Below are positions 34,752 to 43,906 of a DNA stretch of 64,000 nt, in pieces; the stretch's first letter is position 1, and every line of letters begins with the position of its first letter. A program made the position numbers and the translations under genes. Source of the DNA: JAVBKV01 sp031553885 (GTDB taxonomy: Bacteria; Bacteroidota; Bacteroidia; Bacteroidales; Azobacteroidaceae); NCBI GenBank assembly GCA_031553885.1, contig JAVBKV010000026.1:1-64000 (forward strand). The letters are read 5' to 3'. The notes under the pieces were generated by a model that saw only the letters and a list, made by a program, of their open reading frames with translations, did no database searches and had not been told where the DNA came from.

Positions 34752-35540
34752 ATGAAAAAGATTCATTTTGTGAGTGTTGCGATATTACTGATGCTTGTTT
34801 TCGTTTTTGTAAGCTGTGATGACGATGATAAGAGCAGTACAGGAACCACGCACGTAGAAATACGTTTGACTGATGCGCCAGCTCCATACGATGCGGTAAA
34901 TATCAATATCCAATCTGTTTCCTTACACATAAACTCAGATTGGGTACAATTGGATTTGCTGCATCCGGGAATTTATGACCTGCTTGATTTTCAAAATGGA
35001 GTGGATACATTACTGGCCGGAGAGGATGTCCCGGCAGGTAAAATAAGTCAGATCCGCCTGATTTTGAGTAATGACGGCAATTCCGTAGTGAAAGGCGGAC
35101 AAACCTATCCGTTGGAAACTCCTTCCGCGCAACAAAGCGGATTAAAACTGAACCTGCATGATGAATTAATCCCTGATATTGCCTACAGGCTTTGGATTGA
35201 TTTTGACGCTTCCCGTTCCATTGTAGAGACCGGTTCGGGCAAATATCAATTGAAACCTGTCATACGTACTTATACCGATGCTACAGGTGGAAGCTTGAAA
35301 GGATTTGTGCTGCCGCAGGAAGCCAATGCGGTTGTATGGGCGGTTTTAGGGACCGATAGTGTATTAGCTTATCCTCGTTCCGATGGTTATTTTCTGATGG
35401 CCGGACTACAACCGTCTTCTTCTTGGAAAGTTATTTTTGATGCAGACAATGCAAGCGGGTACAAGGATTCGGAACAGACTGGAATTTCAATTGTTACAGG
35501 CCAGGTAAAAGATTTAGGACAGATAACCTTGAAAAAATAA
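34752..35540 (+). CDS. DUF4382 domain lipoprotein
   Basis: A 262-residue lipoprotein: VFVSC (Cys22) followed by DDDD. Residues 35-175 form the DUF4382 domain (THVEIRLTDAPAPYDAVNINIQSVSLH, PAGKISQIRLILSNDGN, YRLWIDFDASRSIVETGSGKYQLKPVIR). A carboxypeptidase-regulatory-like beta domain may follow (SLKGFVLPQEANAVVWAV). Function unknown; likely surface or periplasmic. A small lipoprotein gene follows 23 bp downstream and is probably co-transcribed. Confidence 0.85.
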   Translation: MKKIHFVSVAILLMLVFVFVSCDDDDKSSTGTTHVEIRLTDAPAPYDAVNINIQSVSLHINSDWVQLDLLHPGIYDLLDFQNGVDTLLAGEDVPAGKISQIRLILSNDGNSVVKGGQTYPLETPSAQQSGLKLNLHDELIPDIAYRLWIDFDASRSIVETGSGKYQLKPVIRTYTDATGGSLKGFVLPQEANAVVWAVLGTDSVLAYPRSDGYFLMAGLQPSSSWKVIFDADNASGYKDSEQTGISIVTGQVKDLGQITLKK

Positions 35541-35563
35541 TTGTTTTTAAAAAACAGAAGAAA

Positions 35564-35728
35564 ATGAAAAAAATTAAATTATTGATAAGCTTGACTTTGT
35601 CATTGCTGATTCTTAGTTCATGTACCTGCGTTAAAACAACAGGTTCGGGCAAAATTCCTCCCGGACAAGCAAAAAAAGTGACCGGCAGCCAATCTGCCAA
35701 ACCTTATGCCCCGGGACAAAATAAATAA
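35564..35728 (+). CDS. Small lipoprotein of the PPGQAKK type
   Basis: A 54-residue protein, MKKIKLLISLTLSLLILSSC (Cys20 lipobox) followed by TCVKTTGSGKIPPGQAKKV and ending SAKPYAPGQNK. The PPGQAKK...SAK.YAPGQ motif occurs in short Bacteroidota proteins sometimes annotated, without good evidence, as quinol oxidase subunit 4. It follows the DUF4382 gene closely and precedes a terminator at 35778-35814. Confidence 0.75.
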   Translation: MKKIKLLISLTLSLLILSSCTCVKTTGSGKIPPGQAKKVTGSQSAKPYAPGQNK

Positions 35729-35777
35729 GCCATTTTTTTCATCTACCTAAACTGTAATATAATCCTTTCTATCAATA

Positions 35778-35814
35778 AAATCCGACAGTTACTAATGTAA
35801 TTGCCGGATTTTTT
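35778..35814 (+). terminator. Terminator after small lipoprotein
   Basis: AAATCCGACAGTT (35778-35790) pairs with AATTGCCGGATTT (35799-35811), followed by TTT. Confidence 0.7.
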
Positions 35815-35817
35815 CGT

Positions 35818-36300
35818 TTATAAAATGTTGTCTGTTTCAAGATTTTTTCTCCATTTGGGCTCACAAGGGACACGACCTCCATCGTCTGTCGTATGTTCTT
35901 CTAATGAATTTTCTTTTGCTTGAATACAGATATATACCATTGTTTCATCGGAAGTATTGCAAAGTCCCCTTATTCCCTGAGGAGCAACCCTTATCACACT
36001 ACCTTCGGAGATAGGGAAACAATCATCATCCACTTGATAATATCCTGAACCTTTCAGAATGATATATGCTTCTTCATCTTTATTGTGAAAATGAAAATAA
36101 GGTAATTCTGTTCGTGGAGGAAGGGTCGTAAATGAAATTTCCGTTCCGGAAGCTTTCATTGCTTCCTTGACAAATACTTTCCCTGTGACTTCTAGTCCGG
36201 TTTTGGGATGAATAAAGGAATATTCGCTCAACTCATTCAGATTACCTATGTTTACTGCTGTATAATTCTTATTTTCCGAGATTTTTTCTATTTGTTTCAT
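35818..36300 (-). CDS. Cupin-domain protein
   Basis: A 160-residue protein with a single cupin domain (about 55-130): PYFHFHNKDEEAYIILKGSGYY supplies HxH and E metal ligands, and SEGSVIRVAPQGIRGLCNT is the second motif, where the usual His is replaced. It is likely a small-molecule-binding or sugar-isomerase-type cytosolic protein. It lies 13 bp downstream of the SDR gene on the same strand, so the two probably form an operon. Confidence 0.8.
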   Translation of the reverse strand: MKQIEKISENKNYTAVNIGNLNELSEYSFIHPKTGLEVTGKVFVKEAMKASGTEISFTTLPPRTELPYFHFHNKDEEAYIILKGSGYYQVDDDCFPISEGSVIRVAPQGIRGLCNTSDETMVYICIQAKENSLEEHTTDDGGRVPCEPKWRKNLETDNIL

Positions 36301-36313
36301 ATAGCTTGAAATT

Positions 36314-37054
36314 TTAAATGTAAATCATCTTCTTGGTCATACCTCCGTCAACGACAATGTTTTGTCCGGTGATGAAAGAGGCTTTATCGCTCAATAAAAA
36401 CCAGGCTGTTTCTGCAATATCTTCCACCATCCCCACTCTTCCCACAGGATGTTGCTGGTGGTCGGTTTCCGATAATTCATCATAATTATTGACTTCTATC
36501 CAACCGGGGGAAATGCAATTTACCCTTGTCTTGGGTCCCAAGCTGACAGATAAAGCATGAGTCAACGCAAGGATGCCTCCTTTAGTTGCACCGTATGCTT
36601 CTCCATTGGGTTCCGACATCAATGCACGGGTAGAAGCAATGTTAACAATGGCTGATTTTTCACTTAAAAAAGGCAACGATGTTTTTACCAGATAAAAAAT
36701 ACTGCTGAGATTGACAGACAGAATCCTATTCCAGTTTTCAACAGACAGGGTTTCTATTGGTTCAAATATACTTATTCCTGCATTGTTTACCAGATAGTCA
36801 ATCTTACCGTACAAACGGATTATCTCGCTTACTGTTTTTTGTACTTCATCCGGATTTCCGACATCACAGCGAAATAATCTTAATGTTTTATCAACTAAGT
36901 CACTATACTCAGATTTCAATGTGGATAAATATCCGGTATTGAAATCCAAAACAACAACGATGCATTGTTCTGCCAGGAGTTTCAATACAATTCCTTCTCC
37001 GATACCGTGTGCTCCACCGGTTACTATGGCTATTCTTTTCTGATTATTTTTCAT
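36314..37054 (-). CDS. Short-chain dehydrogenase/reductase
   Basis: A 246-residue classical SDR. NAD(P)-binding TGGAHGIGEGI at residues 12-22, a catalytic Ser in VNIASTRALMSE, the YxxxK in YGATKGG, NNAG in the middle, and ISPGW after it; the C-terminus has the cofactor-loop FITGQNIVVDGGM. An Asp after the second strand (VLDFN) favours NAD(H). Substrate unknown. Probably in an operon with the downstream cupin gene. Confidence 0.88.
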   Translation of the reverse strand: MKNNQKRIAIVTGGAHGIGEGIVLKLLAEQCIVVVLDFNTGYLSTLKSEYSDLVDKTLRLFRCDVGNPDEVQKTVSEIIRLYGKIDYLVNNAGISIFEPIETLSVENWNRILSVNLSSIFYLVKTSLPFLSEKSAIVNIASTRALMSEPNGEAYGATKGGILALTHALSVSLGPKTRVNCISPGWIEVNNYDELSETDHQQHPVGRVGMVEDIAETAWFLLSDKASFITGQNIVVDGGMTKKMIYI

Positions 37055-37097
37055 GCGTTCTTACTTACAAATATACTTTTTTATTTTCAAAAATGGT

Positions 37098-37943
37098 TCA
37101 ATTCCAATAGAAATGACAGGCAACGAAAGTAAAAATGACAGCCAGTAATCCGGATACAAGTATCGAAACAAGTCTTTTGTTTTTTTTATTGCTTCTTAAA
37201 AAGAAATAGATTCCTGCAGACAACATCAACGTGGAAAGCAAAGCCACAGCAATCATCCAAACAGAATAAGCTTCATCACAGCACGCATATAAAAAGAATG
37301 GGGCAAAACCATACAAAGCAAACAATATCAATGCCGGTTCTTCCTTAATCCTTTTAAGAAGTTTTTTTACCGGCCCGACAGAAGGTTTGATCATCAGGCA
37401 TACGGCAATTGTAATCAGAAATGGAACCCAGGCCCAAAATCCCAAAAGTTCATCCGAAAAGCTGGGAATTGAAACCATTGTAAAAAATGAACTGAAAAGC
37501 AAACAGAATCCAATAGAAGGAAAAGACCACCGGGGAAAATCGTTTACCCATCCTGCACAAAATAATGCAAACATGGAAATGACAGATGCTACAAGTAAAA
37601 ATAATTCAATAAATTCCGGAATACTTAATCCTGAATTTGAAAATGCCCACGCCAGACCGAATATTCCGAAGGGGATTGTGGCCAGCAATGATGTACGGGA
37701 TGAAAATGAAGTTTCCATATTCAATAATTTTAATGTGAATAATTCTATTGTTTTTATCTCAGAACCCGGCAGGTGATTAAATGTCGATTTCAACGATTCA
37801 TCAAAAGAAAGCCCTCCGGATATTTTTTCCTCTATCATACAGCAAAGGTGATCGAGGAAATCTCCGAAAACCAACCGGCTTTCAATATTATTTTTCTCAA
37901 GGTGTTTTTTGACTTCCCTGACTTGCGATTCACTCAACGTCAT
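37098..37943 (-). CDS. Multi-pass membrane protein paired with PadR regulator
   Basis: A 281-residue protein. The N-terminal 70 residues are soluble and helical (SESQVREVKKHLEKNNIESR, LVFGDFLDHLCCMIEEKISG), a segment typical of membrane proteins encoded with PadR regulators. About six transmembrane helices follow (LLATIPFGIFGLAWAF through GLLAVIFTFVACHFYW). It overlaps padR by 14 bp, so the pair is coupled. It may be a sensor or target of the regulatory pair; function unknown. Confidence 0.75.
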   Translation of the reverse strand: MTLSESQVREVKKHLEKNNIESRLVFGDFLDHLCCMIEEKISGGLSFDESLKSTFNHLPGSEIKTIELFTLKLLNMETSFSSRTSLLATIPFGIFGLAWAFSNSGLSIPEFIELFLLVASVISMFALFCAGWVNDFPRWSFPSIGFCLLFSSFFTMVSIPSFSDELLGFWAWVPFLITIAVCLMIKPSVGPVKKLLKRIKEEPALILFALYGFAPFFLYACCDEAYSVWMIAVALLSTLMLSAGIYFFLRSNKKNKRLVSILVSGLLAVIFTFVACHFYWN

Positions 37944-38277
37944 AAACCAATGGTTTTAGATCAAACAGTTGCACCAGCATCAAAATAGATTCCCTGATTT
38001 CTTCCAGTTTGGAAACGGCTGTTTGCTTACCCAATTCGGAAAGAAGATAATATTTTCGTTCCCTGTTTCCAACCCATTCGCTTACCGTTACCAGCACACC
38101 TTCATCTACCAGCTTATGCAATGCCGGATATAAAGCGCCTTCGGTTATGGTGATTCTTTCAGAGGATATTTCTTTTACTTTTTGTGTAATCTGATATCCA
38201 TACATCCTCCCCTCTTCTTTTATTAATTTAATAATCAACGGCTTAATTGTCCCCTTCAAAATTTCCTGTGAAAACAT
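37930..38277 (-). CDS. PadR-family transcriptional regulator
   Basis: A 115-residue winged-helix protein: LKGTIKPLIIKLIKEEGRMYGYQITQKVKEIS, then ITEGALYPALHKLVDEGVLVTVSEW and NRERKYYLLSELGKQ, the standard PadR order. The C-terminal helix mediates dimerisation in relatives. It is first in a two-gene unit with the membrane protein at 37098-37943, a common regulator/membrane-protein arrangement. Confidence 0.9.
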   Translation of the reverse strand: MFSQEILKGTIKPLIIKLIKEEGRMYGYQITQKVKEISSERITITEGALYPALHKLVDEGVLVTVSEWVGNRERKYYLLSELGKQTAVSKLEEIRESILMLVQLFDLKPLVYDVE

Positions 38278-38437
38278 AATCGATTGTTTTTTTTATTAGT
38301 AATGAGATTTCTGCACAAATATAATTAATTCTCTATATACATAACGATTCTATACATAATTTTATTATGTATTTTGAAAAATTTAACTAACAGAATTCTT
38401 TAATTAGTTACACTCCCTGTAACAGGCAAAAACAAAA

Positions 38438-38467
38438 AACCTCCTAAAATGCTGATTTCAGGAGGTT
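38438..38467 (-). terminator. Leftward intrinsic terminator
   Basis: AACCTCCT (38438-38445) and AGGAGGTT (38460-38467) form a perfect 8-bp stem; read leftward it is followed by TTTTGTTTTTG. It terminates something transcribed leftward from the 38.5-kb area. Confidence 0.6.
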
Positions 38468-38503
38468 CCTTGTTTATTTTTCGTATCTTGCCTGAGCGAC
38501 TTG

Positions 38504-38593
38504 TTAACTCAGAAGTTTTATATCGGATAAATTCGCATACTTTTCACGGATTGTTTCATCCGCATTGATTACAACAATAGCTAGGAGTACCTT
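38504..38593 (-). pseudogene. Possible 3' remnant of a lost gene
   Basis: Read leftward this encodes KVLLAIVVINADETIREKYA and NLSDIKLLS before a stop, with an in-frame stop immediately upstream and no start codon. The composition is protein-like, and a leftward terminator follows at 38438-38467. It could be the C-terminus of a gene lost by deletion. No family recognised. Confidence 0.3.
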
Positions 38594-38616
38594 TTAATAT
38601 TGTTGGTTATTTCAGT

Positions 38617-38658
38617 AAAAAACGAAAGCGGCCGTACAACACTGTACTGACCGCCTTT
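38617..38658 (-). terminator. Terminator of tRNA-Arg
   Basis: GAAAGCGG...GTAC (38625-38638) pairs with GTAC...CCGCCTTTC (38643-38659) imperfectly; leftward it is followed by CGTTTTTTA. Confidence 0.55.
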
Positions 38659-38665
38659 CCACTCG

Positions 38666-38739
38666 TGATCCCGACAGGACTCAAACCTGTGACCTGCAGA
38701 ACCGGAATCTGCCGTTCTATTCAACTAAACTACGGGACC
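38666..38739 (-). tRNA. tRNA-Arg (anticodon CCG)
   Basis: Read leftward: acceptor GGTCCCG pairs with CGGGATC (one G-T), D stem GTTT/GAAC, anticodon stem GCAGA/TCTGC with loop TTCCGGT, so anticodon CCG (38703-38705), T arm ACAGG/CCTGT with TTTGAGT loop. CCA is not encoded, unlike tRNA-Lys in this window. Confidence 0.92.
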
Positions 38740-38838
38740 ATTTTCGAGCTGCAAAGATATATCAAAAAGAACAAACCACCAAATATTATCATTTAGAAAA
38801 TATTCAGATCCCATTATCATCATTATGAAAGAAAATAT

Positions 38839-38846
38839 TATCTTTG
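38839..38846 (+). promoter_or_regulatory. -7 element of asnA
   Basis: TATCTTTG lies 20 bp before the ATG at 38867 and downstream of the alternative ATG at 38825, which argues against the longer protein. Confidence 0.5.
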
Positions 38847-38866
38847 TATTTAAAAAAAACAGATTT

Positions 38867-39901
38867 ATGAGTTATTTAATTACGCCAAAGGACTATAAGG
38901 CTATTTTGAATATGGCCGAAACCGAAATGGGAATAAAAAAAATAAAAGATTTTTTTCAACAGAACCTGTCTTCCGAATTACGACTGAGACGAACTACAGC
39001 TCCTCTTTTTGTACTGAAAGGCACCGGTATTAATGATGACCTGAGCGGTTCAGAACGGGCTGTCTCTTTTCCCATAAAGGATTTGAAAGATTCACAAGCC
39101 GAAATTGTACATTCGCTGGCTAAATGGAAACGGCTGACTTTAGCCGATCAGCAAGTTGAAAAAGGATATGGAATCTACACCGATATGAATGCCATCCGCT
39201 CGGATGAAGAACTGGGCAACCTTCATTCCCTATACGTGGATCAATGGGACTGGGAACTGATCATGGACGAATCTGATCGGAATACAGATTTCCTGAAGGA
39301 AGTCGTCACCCGTATTTATGCAGCGATTGTGCGTACTGAATACATGGTCTATGAAATGTTTCCGGAAATCAAACCGGTTTTACCCAAAAATATTCATTTT
39401 ATCCATGCTGAGGAATTATTACAACGCTTTCCGGATTGTACCGCCAAAGAAAGAGAAGATTTAATCACTCGCGAATACAAAGCCGTATTCATTATCGGAA
39501 TCGGTTGTAAACTGAGCAATGGAGAAAAGCATGATAATCGCGCCCCGGACTACGATGATTGGTCGACTGTAGAGAACGGATTCCCGGGCCTTAACGGTGA
39601 TCTGCTGATCTGGAACGATGTACTCAACCGCGCCGTGGAAATCTCGTCAATGGGAATACGTGTCAATCCGGAAATCATGCTGAAGCAACTCCAACTGACA
39701 GGAACTGAAGACAGGAAAAAACTCTATTTCCACCAACGCCTGCTCAATAACGAATTACCTCAAACCATCGGAGGCGGAATCGGACAATCCCGTCTATGCA
39801 TGTTCTACCTCAGGAAAGCGCATATCGGAGAGATTCAAGCCAGCATCTGGCCGGAAGAAATGAAATCTCAGGCAGCTCAGATTGGTATGCAGCTATTGTA
39901 A
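38867..39901 (+). CDS. asnA: Aspartate--ammonia ligase
   Basis: About 344 residues from the ATG at 38867 (MSYLITPKDYKAILNMAETEMGIKK). AsnA makes asparagine from aspartate, ammonia and ATP with a class II aminoacyl-tRNA-synthetase-like fold. Visible conserved parts are LRLRRTTAPLFVLKGTGINDDLSG, FPIKDL...AEIVHSLAKWKR, YTDMNAIR, SLYVDQWDWE and ETIGGGIGQSRLCMFYLRKAHIGE-type residues near the C-terminus. Size fits bacterial AsnA. Monocistronic; convergent with ung. Confidence 0.95.
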   Translation: MSYLITPKDYKAILNMAETEMGIKKIKDFFQQNLSSELRLRRTTAPLFVLKGTGINDDLSGSERAVSFPIKDLKDSQAEIVHSLAKWKRLTLADQQVEKGYGIYTDMNAIRSDEELGNLHSLYVDQWDWELIMDESDRNTDFLKEVVTRIYAAIVRTEYMVYEMFPEIKPVLPKNIHFIHAEELLQRFPDCTAKEREDLITREYKAVFIIGIGCKLSNGEKHDNRAPDYDDWSTVENGFPGLNGDLLIWNDVLNRAVEISSMGIRVNPEIMLKQLQLTGTEDRKKLYFHQRLLNNELPQTIGGGIGQSRLCMFYLRKAHIGEIQASIWPEEMKSQAAQIGMQLL

Positions 39902-39927
39902 GTTAAGAGTTAAGAGTTAAGAGTTAT
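39900..39927. repeat. Tandem 8-bp repeats after asnA
   Basis: Three successive GTTAAGA(G) units follow the asnA stop. They match the dispersed units at 20288-20393 and 16240-16284. Confidence 0.5.
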
Positions 39928-40589
39928 TACCAAGAGATCGGTGTTTGTCCAGTTCTGATGAGGTATTCATTGGCTTTGCTGAAATGCCGGCTTCCGAAAA
40001 AACCCTGATAGGCAGATAACGGAGACGGATGAGCCGATTTTAAAATCAAATGATTGGAAGGGTCTATAAAAGACCCTTTTTTTTGTGCATAAGACCCCCA
40101 AAGAATAAAAACGACATGTGTTTTTTCTTCGGCAATACGATGAATAACGGCATCAGTAAACGTTTCCCAGCCTCTGTTCTGATGGGATCCTGCCTGATGG
40201 GCACGTACTGTCAGGGTAGCATTCAGCAGCAACACACCTTGCTGTGACCACCGCAACAGATTACCGGTTGCCGGCGGATTGATCCCAAGGTCGTCCTGGA
40301 TTTCTTTGAAAATATTTTGCAGCGATTTGGGAAAAGGAACGCCATCATTGACCGAAAAACACAAACCGTGTGCCTGGCCGGGGCCATGATACGGGTCCTG
40401 ACCGAGAATAACCACTTTCACCTGATCGAAAGGACACTGGTCAAAGGCATTAAACATCATCCGTCCGGGAGGATAGATCGTCTGAGTGGCATATTCATTT
40501 TTCACAAAAGTAACCAACTCATGAAAATAAGGTTTTTCAAACTCGGAAGCCAGACGCTGCTTCCAGGATTCTTCAATTTTTACATCCAT
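39927..40589 (-). CDS. ung: Uracil-DNA glycosylase (family 1)
   Basis: A 220-residue base-excision repair enzyme that removes uracil from DNA. GQDPYHGPGQAHGL holds the catalytic Asp65, LLLNATLTV is the uracil-binding strand, and HPSPLSAYQGFFG holds His187 and the minor-groove intercalation loop. Length is typical. It lies 26 bp downstream of the lptD-like gene on the same strand. Confidence 0.96.
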   Translation of the reverse strand: MDVKIEESWKQRLASEFEKPYFHELVTFVKNEYATQTIYPPGRMMFNAFDQCPFDQVKVVILGQDPYHGPGQAHGLCFSVNDGVPFPKSLQNIFKEIQDDLGINPPATGNLLRWSQQGVLLLNATLTVRAHQAGSHQNRGWETFTDAVIHRIAEEKTHVVFILWGSYAQKKGSFIDPSNHLILKSAHPSPLSAYQGFFGSRHFSKANEYLIRTGQTPISW

Positions 40590-40615
40590 AATCCATGTAT
40601 CATAATTACTGTTAA

Positions 40616-43360
40616 CTAATCACCCCAATTCACGGCGTCCCTGTAGTTGCTGCTCTGGGTGTATTTCAGGTCCTGCAACAACGACGAACTGACCGCAACC
40701 GTAAAACTGTAAGACTGATAGGGACCTATTGGGATTACACTGGCCGACATTTGCCAACAGTGTAGGTTACGTGTTATTGAACACTGCATGTATGCAAATT
40801 TATTAGCATCAAAGTCGTAACTGGTGCTGAAATTAAGATTCCAGTTTTTGGAAGGGGTCAAACTTCCTGAGAACCCAAGATTCTGCGAAATCTTATAAGC
40901 ATATTCCCGGGTACGGGTATTGAAGTTCGAATAATCATATCCAAGACTCATCGACCAGTTAAAAGCCAAATTCCAGGGAATATTCATTATCATATAACCG
41001 TCCGAATCAAAATCTCCGTCGCTCTGCTTCGAACCCCGGAGAGATTTCCTGGCCCCCCCGGAATCTCCCGCCTGTGCAGTTTGATCTTCTCCTCCCCCGG
41101 GATCTTCTCCGGGAGTGGTTTCTCCGGAAGACTCCTGGGTATCTTTTTTATCACCCTTGCTAAACAGCTTCTTCAGGGTCTCATTATTAATCGAATATGA
41201 AAACGAGGTACCTGTATTCATTAAACGTCCTATTCCTTTTCCCGCTTTCCAGCGGGGAACATTGATCCGGGTTCCTTGTTCACTGTAAGTATACACATCG
41301 AATTCTCCATTCAGGTTCAGCGTAAAGGCTTTTCCGAATTTAAGCCGGATGGAAGTACTTAAGTTCGACCAATTCATCGAATCGGCCAGGAAATTATAAT
41401 ACATGGACAATCTCAAGTTATCGATAATACTTATTTTCCGGGTGGAATCAGCGCTTACCGGCACTTTCATCTCCAGGTTATTATCGAGACTGAAATTCAT
41501 GGATCCGGTTTTACCTTCTCCCGGAACTCCCCAAAGTCCATATTGATAAGGGGAATATTTACTTTGCACTTTCTCCCCCGTATTTTTATCAATGTATGTA
41601 TAAGGCACATAATAACCAAAGCGGGAATCACTGAAATCAGGCGCCCCGCTGAAACTGACCGTTGGAGTAAGCACATGGCGAATCTGAACTCCTTTCGTCC
41701 ATTTTCCTAATATACTCAAAGGCTTGTACATACCATATAGCTTCGTATTGGCACTTATACTGAAACCATAGTCGTATACCCGGTTAAAGCCATACGTTGT
41801 ATCCACAGGAGTAAGCTGGCCCAGCTCCTGGTCGTACGTCTGGTATATCTTGTTCGTATACCAACGACTGGTATAATTGAGGGACGGACTGATGGAAATA
41901 TACCGGAGTAGATTAAACGAAGTACTGATCGGAATATCGTGTTTCATTCCGTTGCGCCAATCCTTGATCAGGTTCGAACTCATCAGGTTATACTCCTTTG
42001 TACTTATACTGTTCATAATCAAACCCGTATAACTCATACGGATCGATTCATACCAACGGGCATCCCCTACCTGCTCTTTCCGTCGGAAAGGATAGATATC
42101 ACTCAATGTAATGGTCATATTAGGAAGAGTCAGGTTAACCATCGTATCTTTTGCCTGTTGGTTGATCGTCGCATTTGCACTGATGGACAACGGTTTATTG
42201 GGCAGGCGGTAATTATAGTTCACACTCGACGACTTGGTATTATCATACATCCGGTTCGAGTATATACTGGAAACGCTGTTCCGGTCATAAGAACTGGTAC
42301 TGAAATTCACGCTGGCCGAAAAAGTACTGAAGGGATTCGCCTTCGGATCCTGGGCATGACTCCAATTCAACCGGAAGTCTTTAGACTGATAGTAATCATC
42401 CGTGCCCTTATCTCCTGTAATTGTCACTAAGTAGCCGGCATCCACATTACCGGAAAATTTATAGCGCTTCCTATAGGTCGACCGGGCACTTACTCCCCAG
42501 GATCCCTTGGTATAAACTTCCCCGGTCAATGCCAGGTCTACATAATCATTAAAAGCAAAATAATATCCTCCGTCGCGCAAAGAGAACCCCCGGGTCATTT
42601 CATCTCCGTAAGTGGGCATAATAATACCGGAAGAATATTCCTTGGAAAAAGGAAAATAACCGAAAGGAAGTGCAACCGGCAGTGGTACCCCCTCCAATTC
42701 CAGGTAAACAGGCCCGGTAACAACAGATTTACCCGGCTGAATCTTCGACTTCGTCATCCGCAGACCAAAATGAGGATGCTCGTGATTATCGCAGGTCGTA
42801 TATATTCCACCCTTCGCGAACAAATCGTCGTTAACTTTTTTTGTCTGGCCAGCTGTCACGTAACCGTCTCCCTGCTGCGTGATTACATCTGTAATATACA
42901 TCTTCTTGGTTTTGAAGTTGTACCTCGCCTTCTTCATTTCATATTCCTGGGCTCCTTGCTTGAAAACCGGATAGCCAAATTCGCTCCCGACCGAATCCAA
43001 TCCGAAAGTTGCAAAAACGATACTGCTGTCCGCAGCAATTTCAATGTACTCTCCCGTCAGATTCAAATCCTTATACTTGACAGAAGCATCTCCATATAAA
43101 TAGACAAAATTTCCTCCCTCCATGATCATGACCATGGAGTCCTGTGCCAGGTAATCGATCGGAGCGTCAATTGCATTGTTATTCGTCGAATCTTTTTTAG
43201 CAGAAAGAGTATCCTGAGGTAGTATCGTATCGGATACCAATACGGTAGAATCAGATGCCAATAGGTCGTTCCGGGCAACCGTCTTTTGAGAAACAAAAGC
43301 AAGCAGCAAGGCTAAAAAGGTTAAGAAACAACAACTTTTTATCGGCATTCGAAAACGCAT
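40616..43360 (-). CDS. Putative LPS-assembly protein LptD (Bacteroidota type)
   Basis: About 914 residues from the ATG at 43360 (MRFRMPIKSCCFLTFLALLLAFVSQKTVA); a TTG two codons earlier is possible. After the signal peptide an OstA-like segment is visible (AQDSMVMIMEGGNFVYLYGD, LTGEYIEIAADSSIVFA), then LEGVPLPVALPFGYFPFSKE and a large beta barrel. It should insert LPS in the outer membrane with LptE, which is not nearby. Residues 745-790 are a low-complexity Gly/Glu/Ser loop. The start lies 6 bp after the HD gene stop, so the two are in one operon. Confidence 0.85.
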   Translation of the reverse strand: MRFRMPIKSCCFLTFLALLLAFVSQKTVARNDLLASDSTVLVSDTILPQDTLSAKKDSTNNNAIDAPIDYLAQDSMVMIMEGGNFVYLYGDASVKYKDLNLTGEYIEIAADSSIVFATFGLDSVGSEFGYPVFKQGAQEYEMKKARYNFKTKKMYITDVITQQGDGYVTAGQTKKVNDDLFAKGGIYTTCDNHEHPHFGLRMTKSKIQPGKSVVTGPVYLELEGVPLPVALPFGYFPFSKEYSSGIIMPTYGDEMTRGFSLRDGGYYFAFNDYVDLALTGEVYTKGSWGVSARSTYRKRYKFSGNVDAGYLVTITGDKGTDDYYQSKDFRLNWSHAQDPKANPFSTFSASVNFSTSSYDRNSVSSIYSNRMYDNTKSSSVNYNYRLPNKPLSISANATINQQAKDTMVNLTLPNMTITLSDIYPFRRKEQVGDARWYESIRMSYTGLIMNSISTKEYNLMSSNLIKDWRNGMKHDIPISTSFNLLRYISISPSLNYTSRWYTNKIYQTYDQELGQLTPVDTTYGFNRVYDYGFSISANTKLYGMYKPLSILGKWTKGVQIRHVLTPTVSFSGAPDFSDSRFGYYVPYTYIDKNTGEKVQSKYSPYQYGLWGVPGEGKTGSMNFSLDNNLEMKVPVSADSTRKISIIDNLRLSMYYNFLADSMNWSNLSTSIRLKFGKAFTLNLNGEFDVYTYSEQGTRINVPRWKAGKGIGRLMNTGTSFSYSINNETLKKLFSKGDKKDTQESSGETTPGEDPGGGEDQTAQAGDSGGARKSLRGSKQSDGDFDSDGYMIMNIPWNLAFNWSMSLGYDYSNFNTRTREYAYKISQNLGFSGSLTPSKNWNLNFSTSYDFDANKFAYMQCSITRNLHCWQMSASVIPIGPYQSYSFTVAVSSSLLQDLKYTQSSNYRDAVNWGD

Positions 43361-43366
43361 AAACAA

Positions 43367-43906
43367 TTATCCTAAAAAGAAATTACACCAATCGTCGAAT
43401 TGTCGTACAGACTCATCTCCGTACCTGGAAAGTCCTTTGCGGATTTTTTCAATGGACTTTTCCTTTCCCGGCTTTGTTTTGGAAAAAAACTTATCAGCGA
43501 AGCAGATTAACTGCTCTTCCATACTGACCGGTATCATGTCCCGGTGTGGAAGGGGAAGATTATTTTTTTCTATTTCCTCCAGTTTCAGACCTGTTCCCGT
43601 ATGACGTTCACAAACCAATGCATGGAAGGGCAGTCCTTCCGCTTTCAGCAAATCGCTGCCTAAATAACCGTGACAAATATAGGGATACTCTCCGAAACAT
43701 TGAATATCCGGAGCATCGGTCCGGTAAATCCCAATGTCATGCAACATGGATGCTTCATAGATAAATCCCTGATCCAGATTCAATTCGGGATGTGCCTGTG
43801 AAATAAACAACGCTTTATCCGCCACGGAAAAACTATGAGTTAAAAGAATGTCGTACAATTCACTGCCTTCCTGATAGTATTTTTTTATAATGTCTGCAGG
43901 TATCAT
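43367..43906 (-). CDS. HD-domain phosphohydrolase
   Basis: A 179-residue HD-family protein. The metal-binding pattern is H24 (LLTHSFSVADKAL), HD at 56-57 (SMLHDIGIYR), a His in ICHGYLGSDLL, and a distal Asp in ICFADKFFSK. HD proteins hydrolyse nucleotides or other phosphoesters; substrate unknown. It is the first gene of an apparent HD-lptD-ung operon. Confidence 0.85.
   Translation of the reverse strand: MIPADIIKKYYQEGSELYDILLTHSFSVADKALFISQAHPELNLDQGFIYEASMLHDIGIYRTDAPDIQCFGEYPYICHGYLGSDLLKAEGLPFHALVCERHTGTGLKLEEIEKNNLPLPHRDMIPVSMEEQLICFADKFFSKTKPGKEKSIEKIRKGLSRYGDESVRQFDDWCNFFLG

Noticed and set aside
38438..38467. Anti-Shine-Dalgarno-like regulatory hairpin (AGGAGG) for a rightward gene
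   Set aside because: No gene starts after it rightward; the leftward T-run makes a terminator the simpler reading.
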